Source of the DNA: Megaleporinus macrocephalus
Lineage: Eukaryota; Chordata; Actinopteri; Characiformes; Anostomidae
NCBI GenBank assembly: GCA_021613375.1
Contig: CM038702.1
Span: 20,997,349 to 21,061,348, forward strand
Direction of reading: 5' to 3'
DNA length: 64,000 nt
Below are positions 22,859 through 35,436 of the stretch, in pieces (position 1 is the stretch's first letter; every line of letters begins with the position of its first letter). The notes under the pieces are model-generated. The model was given only the letters and a program-made list of their open reading frames with translations. It did no database searches and had not been told where the DNA came from. A program made the position numbers and the translations under genes.

Positions 22859-23149
22859 CATCAAGTTGAGTGCACCTTTTCATTGAACACTGACAATGCA
22901 GGAAAAAGACGGTGAAAGTAATCGAGTAGCAAAAACGACAACAAAGTTTTCATTTCTTTTTTAGCTGAAGTACTGCAGAACATGTGGGTGTGGAGTTTGA
23001 GGCTCAGCTTCAGTATTAAATGAGTGTTGTAGAAATTCTGATACTGATACTGTATCTGTGCATAACTTGCGCTTAATAGAAGTATCATATCAGCGATGGT
23101 GATACTGATATGACTGACACCACAAGGCAAAATCCTAACTCAGCTGGAA

Positions 23150-23152
<3 letters not shown>

Positions 23153-23229
<77 letters not shown>
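23153..23229. repeat. (TA)n microsatellite
   Basis: Pure TA run of about 77 bp. Confidence 0.97.
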
Positions 23230-23231
<2 letters not shown>

Positions 23232-23302
23232 TGAAATCTTACTCTTTTGTTATTCAACAATTACAGACTGTAGTCCTTCTGATTCACTGCAGACAATGTT
23301 TA

Positions 23303-23823
23303 TCCCCTTTTACTCTGTTCTATAAGAGTCAGGACCCACACAGTACCACCACAGAGCACATGTTTTCTGGGCGGAGGATTATTCTCAGCACTGTAATGAC
23401 ATTGATGTGGTGGTGGTGGTGTTAGTGTGTGAATGGATTAGACACAGCAGTGCTGCTGAAGTGTTTAGGCACCTCAGTGTCACTGCTGTACTGTGAATAC
23501 TGCGAATAACATCCAGCCAACAGTGTCCCGTGGTCAGTATTCTGTGACCACTAATGAAGGACTAGAGAATGACCAACACAAACTGTGTAGCAACAGATGA
23601 TCTCCAACTTTACATCAACCAGCAAGGAAGGCATGTCTAATAGAGTGGACGGTGAGTAGACACAGTGTTTTAAAACTTCAGCAGCACAGCTGCGTCTGAT
23701 CCACTCACACCAGCACAACACACACTAACACACCACCACCATGTCAGTGCAGAGAATTACCCACTACGCAAACAATATCTGCTCTGTGGTGGTCTTTTGT
23801 TTGTCCTGATCAATGCTAAGAAG
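23303..23823. mobile_element. Large fold-back element, copy 1
   Basis: The two ends are inverted repeats of about 145 bp around a spacer of about 200 bp. The left arm has ACCACAGAGCA and GATGTGGTGGTGGTGG (near 23402-23417). The right arm has CACACTAACACACCACCACC (near 23722-23741) and TGCTCTGTGGTGGTC (near 23780-23794). The middle carries AAGGACTAGAGAATGACCAA and TCTAATAGAGTGGAC. A second copy at 30786-31260 has the same order. Non-coding and non-autonomous; superfamily not assigned. Confidence 0.8.
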
Positions 23824-26038
23824 ACACATAAGCCAGATAACATTTATTTGAATGAGTATGAAAGATCACAGTGTTATAACAGGTCATCAGAGATGTTTTT
23901 ATATATGTTATATATATGCACATGTTGTGCCCAGTGTGTGTAGTCTCAATAAACTACAATGACATAGTCCAGCCTGGGAGTGCAGTATTTTAAAGCTGCC
24001 CTGGGTTGAATGAAATGTTTTGTAAAGCAGTTGCTACAGAAGGTAGAGTGACCAGATGTCCCTGGTTTCGGTGACAGTCCCTCTTTTTTGTTGGCCTGTC
24101 ACTGGTTGGATCTGTTCCTGGAAATGTCCTGTTTTTGAAGGAAGTCAGAAGAAAAGGTCTGGCCTGGATGCAGACAGGCAGACATGTTATGCTTGTTTTG
24201 GCTAAAAGAGTGGGCAGAGGGGGTGACCACTTGTACTACTGGCTCACTTAGTTATAGAAAACACTGTACACAACATCACCACAAATGTCTTGTCATGACA
24301 CAGTGATTAAAAATATGGCTTGAGGTTACAGCACCTGTACTAGAAGGTGATAGGTAGGTTGCATTGTATAGGCATAAAGTGAATGTAGATACCATGCCAT
24401 CTACAAACAGTGCATCATTTTTTAATTCGCATCACTGTTTCAGCCGTCCATATCTAATATTGATAGTAGTAATTTCTGTCTCTGCAGAACTGGAGCTAGC
24501 CCAGAGGTGTGTTCGTGGTCTGGCTGTTGGGCTATAGCAATGGATCTTTCTTCTGTAAACATGGGTCTCTTTTAACTGCCATAATATTACATATGAACAT
24601 GGATTATGGGCCCATACAACCTCTTCTCAATCTTTTGTAATACATAAATTCCTGCCTAGGCTGACTTTTGAGACATTTTTACTTTAATACTTTATTTCTA
24701 AAAAGCAACAAGTGGCAGATCCCGCAGTGCCCCTGTCTTTCATTTCAGAAATGTGGTGACCTTAATAAAAGGATGCATTTGTAGGTGGGAAATGCAGAGG
24801 TCAGTCACATGGGAGTGCTGAAAGGAAGCACAGTAATAGAGAATAACTCATATTTAAGTACTTTTGAGAATGCTCAGGAGGTCAGCCTGTCAAAGCAGCC
24901 CGTCTGATCACTCTACATGGGGCTCACTCAGTCCCAGACAAAGCCATATGCAGCGCTGCCAAAGCATTCCCACAGAAGCCAGCACAGTGGAAGGCCCTCA
25001 GGGAATTAAAGTGACAGGCTCCTGGGGAGAGTAAGCTAAGCCATTCACTGTGCAGACTCATACAGCTGCCCATAGAGAGAACACAAAGGCAGGGATTTAC
25101 CAGACGTTCAGCAATGCTAATTATACAGGTCCCTATCTCCGTGTTGTCTGACAGTTGTGACCACTTGTCAGTGCATAATGGCACACCTCGGTGGAATACA
25201 ATGTGGATTAGCAGCCTAACATATTCAGTTCTCGTCGTCATTAGCACATTCAAGCCAACGCCAAGTCCTGTCACAGCTTCCAGAAGATCCAAATGCGATT
25301 CTCCTTCTGGTTTGACCAGAAAACGATGATCTGCTGTTAAGCATATGAAACATCAGTGTGGAACAGCGCTCAGAAGTGATCGACACCGCCCATCCATAGC
25401 TGTGTGTTTCTGTCATACTGGAAATCCGTGGACAAACTGTAGTGGATCATGTGGAAAACTGGCATAGATTAAACCTGATTGCCACGCCATAAATTGAATG
25501 AACTAAATTCCACATTAAAAGGCTTGAGTGCTTAAGCATGAGGGACGTGACGACAGATTCTGGGGATGAGCCGGACTTTCGGAATATATTACAGAGCAAT
25601 TAACATGAGGGTGAGGGCCCTGGGGAGGCATTGACAGCTTAATTGGTCTCGGGAATGACAACTCTTAATAGCAGACGGATCCCACTCCAACCGGCTGCCA
25701 GTCATGATTCTAAAAGTATGGCCTGATTGGGACACATAGACATGTCCATCACTGAGGTTACTGAGTGACTTACATACGGGTGATAGTTTTATTTTAAAGG
25801 CCACTATCTATATGAGTTTTCGGTCTTGGGAGCTTTCAGAGTTTCTTCCTTTAGCTCTTAGGCAGTTTCTCCCTCAGAGTTCCTCTCAGTATGTGTTCCT
25901 CATGCTCTTATTGATTCTTCTTAATATTTTTTTTGCAATGTTCTCATTTTGAGTCTTTGTTCCTCTCAGGGTTTCTCCCTTATGCTCGTAGGTACTTGTG
26001 GAACAAGTTTTAACTAAAAAAAAGTTTGTAGGAAAGGC
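23824..26038. other. Single-copy non-coding DNA, possible conserved element cluster
   Basis: The part at 24890-25760 is more evenly composed than its surroundings and free of recognised repeats, which is the texture of conserved enhancers in vertebrate gene deserts. Overlapping frames near 24924-25416 on both strands lack domains and splice context. Near 24045-24130 a GTGACCAGATGTCCCTGG block resembles the end of a fish MITE. Conservation itself cannot be tested here. Confidence 0.35.
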
Positions 26039-26276
26039 AGGGCAGCACAGTGGTGCAGTAAGCAGCACTGTCAAGAAGGGCCTGGGTTTGATTCTCCTGG
26101 GCCATCTGGTTTCCTCTCACAGTCCAGAGACATGCAGTCAGATGAACGGGAGATGATAAATTACCCCCTAGGTATGAGAGTGTATGTGTGAATGTGTATG
26201 TCAGTGTCATGAACTGAAGGCCTGTCTATGGTGTTTCCTGCCTTTTCGCCCTCTGAGCGCTGGGTTTAGAAGATAA
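26039..26276 (+). mobile_element. DANA-like SINE, diverged, single-copy head
   Basis: The head GGCAGCACAGTGGTGCAGTA is followed by GGTTTGATTCTCC (B-box region), then TTTCCTCTCACAGTCCAGAG and ACATGCAG. The 3' part is diverged. Only one copy of the head unit is present, in contrast to 3141-8095. Confidence 0.7.
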
Positions 26277-29200
26277 GTGAGCCTCAGAAATCGTTACCTT
26301 ACTGAAGAAAGGAAAAGCATTCTTGACTTTGATGTGTGCTAATATAACGCCAATTCTGCCTGAAAAGTTTAGAAGGCAGGAGTGAAGGAATTTCATTTTG
26401 ATCCTGGATGGATGGATGAATGGATCCTATTCTTCAGTCCAGGTCTTGAAGCGTCAAGACTTCCACTTATCTTGCCAGACTGGTGGTGGGGAGCACATGA
26501 AAGCAGCCAAAGGGACAGGCAAGCAGAATCATTTTAAAGACTGGTGTAGACCAGCTATTGGTCAGGAGTAACGAATGAATGAATGAATGGTGTGGCAGTA
26601 GAGTGTCTTCCTGGCAGAACTTCTGCTAAAGCCTTCATTTCTATTTATAATGGAATATTCACCCAATGTAAAGGGCAGCTGGTGTTGAAAAAGGAGATTT
26701 ACATGACAGCAGCAGTATGCAAACATTGGCATCCAACATAGTAAGTAACGTTACTGTTCACCAAGTGGCTTTGTTGCTGAGTAAAGATGTTTACTTTCTG
26801 TTAATGACAGATAACAGCTGCACGCGGAAGCCGTCTCTTATAAGTCATCAGGTGATTTGTATGGTGGTGGGCGTGCTGCTCCTTATATATATTCCGTTCA
26901 GGACAGAGGCAGCAGTCAGTGCTGAGAGAGTGATGGCTCTGGGTCATGTCCCTGTGCTAGCGCTCTGCTTCTAACATTTTGCCCATAAAATATGGGCACT
27001 TCATGAAGTGTCAAACGTCTGATGTGGCCTGCTAATGCAGTAGCTGGGTCACCCCAACTCACACACTGCGATGGGACTCATCGCTCAACATGCTGTCATC
27101 AATCTGGGTTCCTGTAGATATTAGCCACTAGAGTCCACTGAGTCTTTTCTTTTCCTTCATTTACCAAGGAGAAAAGATATGTCTTTTCTTTTTTTATTTG
27201 TTTTATTTTTGAGACCAGTGTTTTATTGCACTTTTTAATGTTTAACATTAACACACTCAACCTGGGCTTCATCCGTAGCTCCCTATGTACTTCTGCAAGT
27301 GTCTTCCCCATTTCTGATAATGTTAATCCTTTTTCTTCCAAATCCTAGAGGACATTTCTTTCATATGCTGCGACTCTTGCCAGCTCACTGAGCCATTCCT
27401 GTACAATAATGATTTCCACACCCAAGCGTGATTGTTCTTCCTATCATAATACAAGTATAGATCCGGTCCGCTATGGCAATGAGCTAATGCAGCAGGGTCT
27501 CCAGGAATATAAAGTCTGGGATGGAAGGAAAATGAGATTTCTGTTATTTCCAATATATGCTCATAGACGCTCAGTCAAAATTGCAGGGCTCTTGAGCAGG
27601 ACCATAGTGCATGTACCAAACTACCTTCTGCATCTTGACACCACCAACAGTCTGAAGATTTTATAAGGCCAAGTATATATAATCTTCAAGGTCTGCAGTA
27701 AAATCGATGCAGAATCTTGAACTGTATTTCTCTGTAAGTTTAACTCTGAGATCTCTAGACACACTAGGAAAGAATACTAAACAGACACTTCATGTCTCTT
27801 ATCATATATATTTAACATATAACAATTTCCTCACCTAAACAAATTTCCTTTAGCAAATGCTTTAATTGCGATTATCCCCCAAATTGTGATCTGTGCTAAT
27901 TCTGTGGCGTTCTTGCGCTTAACATTCCACCTGGATCCACCCGTTCCTAGTAGAAATACTTTTCAGATGTTGTTCTTCTGGAGCTGTATCAAGCGGTTTA
28001 CTCCCACATAGACCAACTTCTAAGTTAGTTAAAAATAAAATGCTGTTTTACATGAGCTCGTTAAAATGGTAATAAACCAGTTTCCACCTTGTTTCATGAC
28101 TTGCTTGTGCTAATAATATGTAGCCCTGCCATGTCTAGTAGCCCCGCCCTCGATCGGTATCGGCTATCGGCCGATCGTGCTGAAAGGTAATCGGCGATCG
28201 GAATCGGTCTCCAAAAATATATATATATATGTCTTTTAGGCTACCATCAGTGAATTCTCTAGCCTATTTGAAACTCTGGGGTTAAAGGTTTTCCAGTTAC
28301 CATTTTTAAAGTTTTCTGTCAACCCACATGACCGACATGTTGCTGCTTTAGTTCGATCTAGTGTCGTGAATGCGACTGTCACTCAGTCGCATGTGCTCAT
28401 GTCAAAACCTGCTTCATGGTCTCAGTATTCTCTACTGCAAATACCATTGACGTGTTTAAGTGCTTGTGTTGGTACCGATACTGATGCAGTAATGGTGCAA
28501 CTCTATTAGTTACCATGTAGCATATACTAAATGCAGCATTGTTCTTAATAACCTCAAATGAGACCGTTATTATACAGCAAGCATCTTATGTTTGGCAACA
28601 TTCTCACAGCTGTTTACTGTCTAATATTAGTGTTATATTTTTTACTTTGATACGTTCTTTCTCAGTTCATTAGTACTGCTGTACAAAAGCAGAAACATGG
28701 ACGACGTTCATGTGAATTTGAATTTATTTAAATTACGTACAAATGTGTTTCCATTACAGTTTATCACATTTCGAACATTTTTATATGTTTTATGTGAGTT
28801 TTGCTGATTTATTTGATATTTTTTCTATTCTATCATGTTTTTCTATACAATATGTAAAAATACACACACATAATAACCATGCAGCGCGACAGAGAGGGTT
28901 TTCAGAAACACCATTCATCTTTCTCATAGACAAAAACAGCGTAGGCCCAGTGCTCGTCTGGATGCTAATGACGAACTACATAATGACGACCCGTCCTCAG
29001 AGGTCTATGACACACACTCCTGAACATTTACAAACTGCCCTGTCAGAACAGGCGGAGGGGGGAGGTCTGCCAATGTCACTCTCTATCAGAGCGACTAAAA
29101 ATACCCTCCCTTCATCATAGGCCATCTGATTGCGCTCATCAAACAGCCCAACATCTGTTCCTCCCCGGAGAATTAGACAAGCGGTGCTTGGGTAAAGAAT

Positions 29201-30785
29201 GGCTCGCTGACAGGGTGGACTTTCTGCACAACTCTCTTGGGTACCATTAATTCCGTCTCACACTGTTGCCACTTTTATGGCCAAACTAGCCAACTTTTAA
29301 GCACAGGTGGGAACGGGATTCTTCAGGGCTGCTGCCAAATGTAGCATATAGGGCAGTCTATAGCTAGACAGTTACATTTTCCAGCCCCACAATTAGTATT
29401 ATTATAAAATCTCAGCAACAATGAATTGTTGAGTAGAAAAGTAGACCAACCATCTCTGCCCTGAATGTAGGTCAAAACCTTTTCTCACAACTATCACAAA
29501 GCAATGTTTCAGGCATCAAGCAGACTATTCATAACCTTTTCATGGAAGGACTTTCTGTGATGTAGCTTTTAAAGGCATTAAGCACTCCAGGCGTCTTATA
29601 ACTGCTGCTGTGAGCAGTTCTGAGTCTGTAATGTTTCCCTAGAACATTTCACATTACAATACTCTGAGTGACGTTGTTTACATCTTACTGATTTAATTAT
29701 GCAGACATTTTGAAAAGCAGTGGAATTTCCCCAAATGCTTCCCTAAAAAATCTAATGCCAATATCACTAATGTTGTTTATGTCTATTATAAACAACTATA
29801 TACATTCTTTACCAAAGAACTAAATGGGTTTTGGAAAAAGAGTCTTGGTTGGTAAACGAGGCCCGATGTTCCCAAATGGTTCTTGGTCCAGATGTACATT
29901 TCTAAGAAAAACCTTTTATTCTTAAAACCCTGCAGCTTTCTGGATTCTGTCTTGTAAGCACTCTTCAGAGGCATTCAGGTAAAATGATTGATTGGACCAG
30001 TCAAGAACATTTTTGTCTTTTGAAAAACAACTTCAGAAACCAGGTCATACATTCTGGATTGTGTTCTTGATGGTGTTCAACAGTTTTTCTTCATGATGGA
30101 AAGCATTCTTTGGTTGTCCACTGTGGTCTTCTGTCAGGCTGTTTTTCTATTGCTAACCTTCACACTGCGTTCTAGCTTGTTTAAAGAATGGCTCGGTGAA
30201 AATTGAATTTTCCACTTAACCCACCTGTAGCCAAGCAGCCAAAACATGTTTGCTGTAAAAGTCTTGCTTACAAGACTTAGTTTAACGCTGGAGCAAGAAG
30301 TCAGTGTTTCTAGAAAACACTAGAAATGCTTACTAAAAAAATTAAATGCTTCCCCAAAAGTTGTCTTAGCCTGCTTTAACCGCATCCAGGCCTTCTTTGA
30401 GGTAATGCAGATATGTTCAAATCACAGAATGACTTATTGTGAGCTATAACAATAAACAAAACTTCAGACAGACATTTCTGGTAACAGGAATTCTGACCAT
30501 GCAAAATCCAACTCCCTCCTTACAGTTGAATGAATCATTCAGACATATGGATTACATTTAAAATTTTTGTTTTTTCTATGTTTAAACATATGTATTAATC
30601 TCAAAAATTCAAGATGAACAATAGTAATGGTGAGCGTGATCTATAACTCACCATTCACTTTATGTACATCTGCTTGTATCTACATTCATTGTCCATTTTA
30701 TCTGTTCCACTTACCACATAGGAACACTTTAAAGTTCTACAGCTGCAGACTATAATCCATATGTTTCTCTGCATAGTTGTTACAC
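26277..30785. other. Gene-free AT-rich stretch
   Basis: It contains a short (GAAT)n run near 26569-26590 and an ATCGG-rich repeat fragment near 28150-28205. A less AT-rich part lies at 28880-29210. Open frames at 26717-26974, 27409-27666 and 28743-29120 have no recognised domain. No exon could be supported. Confidence 0.4.
28150..28225. repeat. ATCGG-rich repeat fragment
   Basis: Closely spaced, partly inverted ATCGG/CCGAT motifs (ATCGGTATCGGCTATCGGCC, then GGTAATCGGCGATCGGAATC), followed by a short (TA)n run. Probably a transposon end of unknown family. Confidence 0.45.
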
Positions 30786-31260
30786 CTTTCACCCTGTTCT
30801 TTAATGGTCAGGACCCCCAGATGACAATCACAGAGCAGGTAATATTTGGGTGGAGGATCATTCCCAGCACTGCAGTGACACTGATATGGTGGTGGTGGTG
30901 GTGTATTATTGTGCTGGTATGAGTGGATCAGACACAACAGTGCTGCTAGTGTTTTTAAACACCTCAGTGTCACTGCTGGACTGTCCAGCCAAAAGTTTTT
31001 TTGGCTTCTTGTGATCTTGTGATGAAGGACTTGAGAAGACCAACTGTGCAGAAACAAAGCTATCATCTTTGATTTTAGATCTACAAGGTGGACCAACTAG
31101 TTAAAAGAGTCTAATAGAGTGGACTGTGAGTCCAGCAGCACTGCTGTGTCTTATCCACTCACACCAGCACAACACACACACTAACACACCACCACCACGT
31201 CAGTGTCACTGCAGCGCTTAAATAATACCTTCTCTGTGATGGTCCTCTGGGGGTCTGTAG
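30786..31260. mobile_element. Large fold-back element, copy 2
   Basis: Same architecture and orientation as 23303-23823. The left arm has TCACAGAGCAGGTAATATTT and a GGTGGTGGTGGTG run. The right arm has ACACACTAACACACCACCAC and ATAATACCTTCTCTGTGATG. The middle has GAAGGACTTGAGAAGACCAA. The open frame at 30737-31096 minus is explained by this element. Confidence 0.8.
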
Positions 31261-31966
31261 CCTAATATGATTGCCCACGGCGTACAGGCACAAAGTAAAG
31301 TTTTGTTTGTTTAGTAAGCCATACAGTGTTCTAAACTACACTGGCAAGTCTGTATGACTTTATAAAGACCCAGATGGGGGTTTGAGTCAGTCAATACATT
31401 TAAGGATATATATCCAGGAACACATTTGGGTGACTATTGACTATTGTTAGCCTTGTACCTCCAGTGCTAAACTAAAAAAGTTCAGATTCCAAACATTGAT
31501 TACATCTAGTCCATCTAGATGTAATGGTTGAACCTCCAAAACAAGATACTCTGGGTTTTACGTTCTGGGGTTTTACGTTCTGGGTTTTTACGTTTTAAGG
31601 AAACGAAAAGTAACCGTTATAAAACAACTTTAGGCATCACACTCGTCACAGTACATTTTACACTATCTATATATATACATGCTGCTACAGGCAGCTAGAT
31701 CCTATGCCTTTCGATGAGACATATATGGTGAGTGACCAACAGGTAGTCCCCTATTGAACATACCTAATGAGCTCTCCGAAGCCCCTTTCTGACTAAACCA
31801 ATACTTCACAGGGTTCACGTAGTGATGTTACATAGCTATACGTACGCATTTACATACATACATTCATACCTACATAGCACTGTTCATTAGTCATGACACA
31901 CCTTCTCTAGCCATTACCGGTAAGTGTTCTCACACACATACATTTACTAATTCTTTTTTATTAAAC

Positions 31967-32001
31967 AGGTTTTACCCCCTAGAACACTGAGGGTAAAACC
32001 T
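31967..32001. other. Perfect hairpin with 11-bp arms
   Basis: AGGTTTTACCC (31967-31977) and its exact inverse GGGTAAAACCT (31991-32001) are separated by 13 bases. There is no T run after it and no gene beside it. Confidence 0.55.
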
Positions 32002-32817
32002 CTCTCCCTGAAGGTGGATCCACTCAACAGGAATAAGCAGTCCCAGTTCCCCTTTACCTCCCATTTGCCCCTTATACAACTAGGTAAATACATAAAACCT
32101 GCACCTGCAAGTTAAATATTCACATTTGTAATGTTGGGCTGCCTTGCGCCATCACAATTCCTCTACAATGTGCCAAAGAATCGAGTTTCACAACCTTGTA
32201 TGCATGTCTTTGATTTAGGCATATCTAGAGGTAGATTACTGGACAGCGAGTCCTGGTTCACATTTTTTCTTTCAACTGAGAATTTCCATTCAGAATGCTA
32301 TGCTGTCCAGGACCAACCTTAATCTCAGATAGGGCTGTATCTGATTCATTATTCAGATTTTTGGGTCATGACGGACTGCTTTCCAGCATTCCTACTTCTT
32401 TTCTATTACTGATGTTTTTCTCAAAGAACAGCAATGGAGTGCAAATGTCATCTGCGCATCTACAGTGAGTTTGCAGCATTTTGTAAGCTCACATGCGCGT
32501 GAACTAACAACGCAGCTGCACACGGCTGGCCGACAAACAACTCCACAGCCGACTGTCCACTTATTTAAGGTTTCATGAAATGGACTGCTTATGAAAATAC
32601 CTGTGATTCACCCAATATAAATGTAAATAGCCTCAATTTAAAGCTAACATTATGCACTTTAACCTCATAGTCATCGTTTCATTTCCAGTGTGCAGGAAAC
32701 AAAAACTGTTTCAGCGTCCAATTACTTTCGAATTGCGCTGTATTATAGTCCAAATCCAATATCTCGTTCTCTGTTTAAATTGGGCTTTTCAAGATGGCAC
32801 TTTCTCTATTTCCTGTT

Positions 32818-32852
32818 GGGGGGGGTTGGGGGTGGGGAGGTGGGACGGGTGG
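32818..32852 (+). other. G-quadruplex-forming motif
   Basis: Several runs of three to eight G are separated by one or two bases on the plus strand. Confidence 0.6.
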
Positions 32853-33062
32853 TCTGATATTGCAGTTTCCTTTCCTCCGTACCCCGCAAAAGTCAACACA
32901 GTGATGTTTATTCAATTTTCAAACAATTTCACCTTGACATTCACAGTCCCTGGATGCAACGAGAGAAAAGCACACGTTTGCACTGAACAGACTTTCAGGT
33001 AGCAAGTCATTTCCATTTCCTTTATTTTCCCACAAAAGAAAAGAGAACGTTCATTATGAAAG

Positions 33063-33088
33063 TGGGGTGGGGGGGGGTGGAACGGGGG
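33063..33088 (+). other. G-quadruplex-forming motif, second of a close pair
   Basis: Runs of four, nine and five G separated by short loops. The nine-G run can supply two tracts. Confidence 0.5.
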
Positions 33089-33504
33089 TATTTGAACAGC
33101 GAGCCTCTCTGTGCTTTAATTGGAATCTTTTTCTTTCCCCTCTAAGCAGACATTTTTGTCATTTTTGCTCTGGTAAGTACCCCTTGTTGCACGAGATATA
33201 GAATAAAGGGCTAGCCGAGCTAATAATAACTACAGTTTTTAATTAATCAAGGCTGTTTCAAACTGAAGGCTATTTTGAAATATAAATAGCAAGTTCTGTA
33301 CCTGTTAGGATCCAGTTTATAGACCATGGTCATCCTGTCACATTGGGGAGGTTAACAAGGTCACACTTACCAACCTAAACTTGCAAAAAGCAAATCCTCG
33401 TCTGCACATATGGACTGTATGTGTCATGTTTACCAATGTAAGGCAGAGATCTCAGGACCACTATCTGTCTAAAAGTATCCACATGCCCTGTCTAAGAAGT
33501 GAGT

Positions 33505-33960
33505 TCAGCTACTTTAAAAGAGCAATCTGTAAGATGACCCATCCTGTTAATTTCATACTTAAAACAAATAGGGGTCAACATATCTCCAGAAGGCTGTGGT
33601 GTCCACCCCTATCATAGGAAACAAGGAAAAGCCCAGTCCCTCCTCTTGAATGTGAGCGTTAACAGCTGTTTACTTACCAGTCTAGAAGAAACGTTTGGAG
33701 TTCAGCCTCAAACTCCATTTCTCTCATCACCATGAGTTACTCCAATGGTGGAAAGTAACGCCAATGTTAATTCCTGTATTGCTTCTATTTATATAATCTC
33801 TTTTGTTTACTGCTGAACGTGGCTTCTTGCCAAGAACAGTCAGCAGAATTCGCTTGCCAAGAGTTTTAGTCAATGTCGTGTTTACTCTTCCTTTCATTGG
33901 CCACCTGTCCTTAAAAGATCTAACCAGGAGCTGGACCTTCAACATGACTGACAAGAGGTT
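33505..33960 (+). repeat. Dispersed repeat (inverted relative of 15895-16145)
   Basis: Blocks AGAGCAATCTGTAAGATGAC, GGGGTCAACATATCTCCAGA and GTGTTTACTCTTCCTTTCAT align with the reverse complement of the 16 kb copy. This copy carries extra central sequence (about 33610-33800). The family is unnamed here; it has the look of a non-autonomous DNA element. Confidence 0.65.
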
Positions 33961-34171
33961 AGAATTCGCTGTTGAAGCAGCACTACTTCATTGGTCGCCT
34001 CCTGAGGTACTAAGTGGTATTACAAGACAGGATGGGTTTGCATGCTTGGTAGACATCGCTGCAACACAACACATAGACATCTTTCAGTCATTTTAGAATG
34101 TTTTTACCTGAACATCATATAAACCTGAACATTTATAGAGCATCAAAAGATGTTACTCTATCAGTTTATCA

Positions 34172-34372
34172 ATCAGCATCTTCTCCACACTTTAACCCTA
34201 CAATCCATCTGCTGTAGGCAGAATCTGGACTCATCGCTAAACATAACGTTCCTTCACATGCTCCGGTTCCAGTGCACGTGTTGTTGACACCAGCGCAAAC
34301 GGGCCTGGCGGTGAAGGGCAGTGATGGGAGACACCTGATTGACAGTGCTTGGGGGTAACAGAAGCTCAAAAC
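34172..34372 (-). pseudogene. Tc1/mariner transposase fragment (family 1)
   Basis: On the minus strand the translation shows a LHRQARLRWCQQHVHWNR stretch, then an in-frame stop, then VMFSDESRFCL and RVKVWRRC. FSDESRF around the second catalytic aspartate and the following VWRR are diagnostic of Tc1-type transposases. Only the middle of the protein remains, with a stop codon, and neither terminal repeats nor the C-terminal catalytic residue are present. Dead copy. Confidence 0.85.
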
Positions 34373-34794
34373 AAGTATCAATTGCAACAGCAAAATAAGC
34401 TGTAAGCTGTTTGGCACGGGCAGAGAAGATTTGGTAAATTTTTAATGGGCACAACCTACATACTCAGCTCTACTGCTCATCCCACAAATGCATGTTCCTT
34501 ACAAACGTGGCTCCATTTAAAGAGAGATTAAACAGGCTTTCCAGCGGTATAAGATTTATTGTCAAGAAGCAATTTTACAACAAATAATCTACCAAACACA
34601 AATTTCCTTACTTTTTGTGCTTCATTTAGTTAGGTAGCTAAGCTAGTATTAGTTACTTGAAGATAGCTAGTAGTTAACATCACATATACCACCTGCTTAC
34701 TTTCAATCTCAAGTTGTTACTTTTTACTAAACTTTCCATTCAATATGGTCTTCTTCAACCAGCAAAACGTGGATATGATTGAACTGAATAGCTG

Positions 34795-35283
34795 CTACAT
34801 ACATGTTTCAGTTGGGTTGTGATGCTATTAGGAGAACGGCTCCTCTCTTCAGTCAAGAGTGAATATCACCTGTTTGATATTGCTCAAATGATCAGAGTTA
34901 TACTAACATCTTTGAATGAAAGTTGTTCAGGATCTTGTTAAGGATGTAGGAAGTTGGCTGCAGGTGCCGCACTATACTCATCTGCTTAAGCTGTAGCATT
35001 TAAGGCGGAACAGAACATTTGATTAAGAAGCTGGTGAATAGGAAATTCATTTTAGACTGGTTTGAAATTTAGTCAATGCCTGTTTCAGTTTGGTTCCTTG
35101 GAAAGGGTATAAAAAGTGCTGGCACCCCTTTCACAGCCTCGGGGTGTTATTATTTTATTTCGGAATCGACTTGTTTTACTGACCTCTTTTGTAAAAGTGG
35201 GATTTGTATCTGAAGGAGGAACAACAGTGTTTGAGGTTCACTGTATATCAGTTCTATGTACTGATCTCTTCTTATTGTTGCTT
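34795..35283 (+). repeat. Dispersed repeat, uninterrupted copy of 19365-21345
   Basis: One continuous run of about 490 bp that matches 19365-19715 and then 21215-21345. It shows what the other copy looked like before later insertions. Confidence 0.7.
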
Positions 35284-35428
35284 TCCAAAATAGAAGCTTT
35301 ACAATAGAGGCCCAAACCTTCTTTACTTTTAATGTAAGTTATTTTTTTCCAAGCTATTTTGGATTGTTTCTATTGGTCTATTAACCATGACATTCTCCCA
35401 CAGTGTAAACGACAGCTGCTGTGTTAAA
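35281..35428. mobile_element. MITE, TCGTCACTGTCCAAAGAA family, copy 3 (partial)
   Basis: The interior blocks CCAAGCTATTTTGGA and TTCTATTGGTCTATTAACCA match the other copies. Both terminal repeats are missing. Confidence 0.6.
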
Positions 35429-35436
35429 ACTATTCG

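Larger units (their letters stand above)
31261..33504. other. Non-coding DNA with small repeats and G-rich clusters
   Basis: It contains a 15-bp unit repeated three times (31553-31597, GGGTTTTACGTTCT type), a perfect hairpin (31967-32001) and two G-run clusters near 32.8 and 33.1 kb. No coding exon seen; the frame at 32652-33002 crosses the G-run and has no recognised domain. Confidence 0.45.

Noticed and set aside
24924..25416. Overlapping frames of 60-120 codons as a coding exon cluster
   Set aside because: No domain, no consistent splice sites and frames on both strands; kept only as possible conserved non-coding DNA.
28743..29120. A 125-codon plus-strand gene
   Set aside because: Begins in AT-rich low-complexity sequence, has no recognised domain and no promoter or splice context.
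30737..31096. A 119-codon minus-strand gene
   Set aside because: It lies mostly in the fold-back element; the related copy at 23303 does not preserve the frame.
31967..32001. Rho-independent terminator
   Set aside because: A clean hairpin, but no following T run and the genome is eukaryotic.
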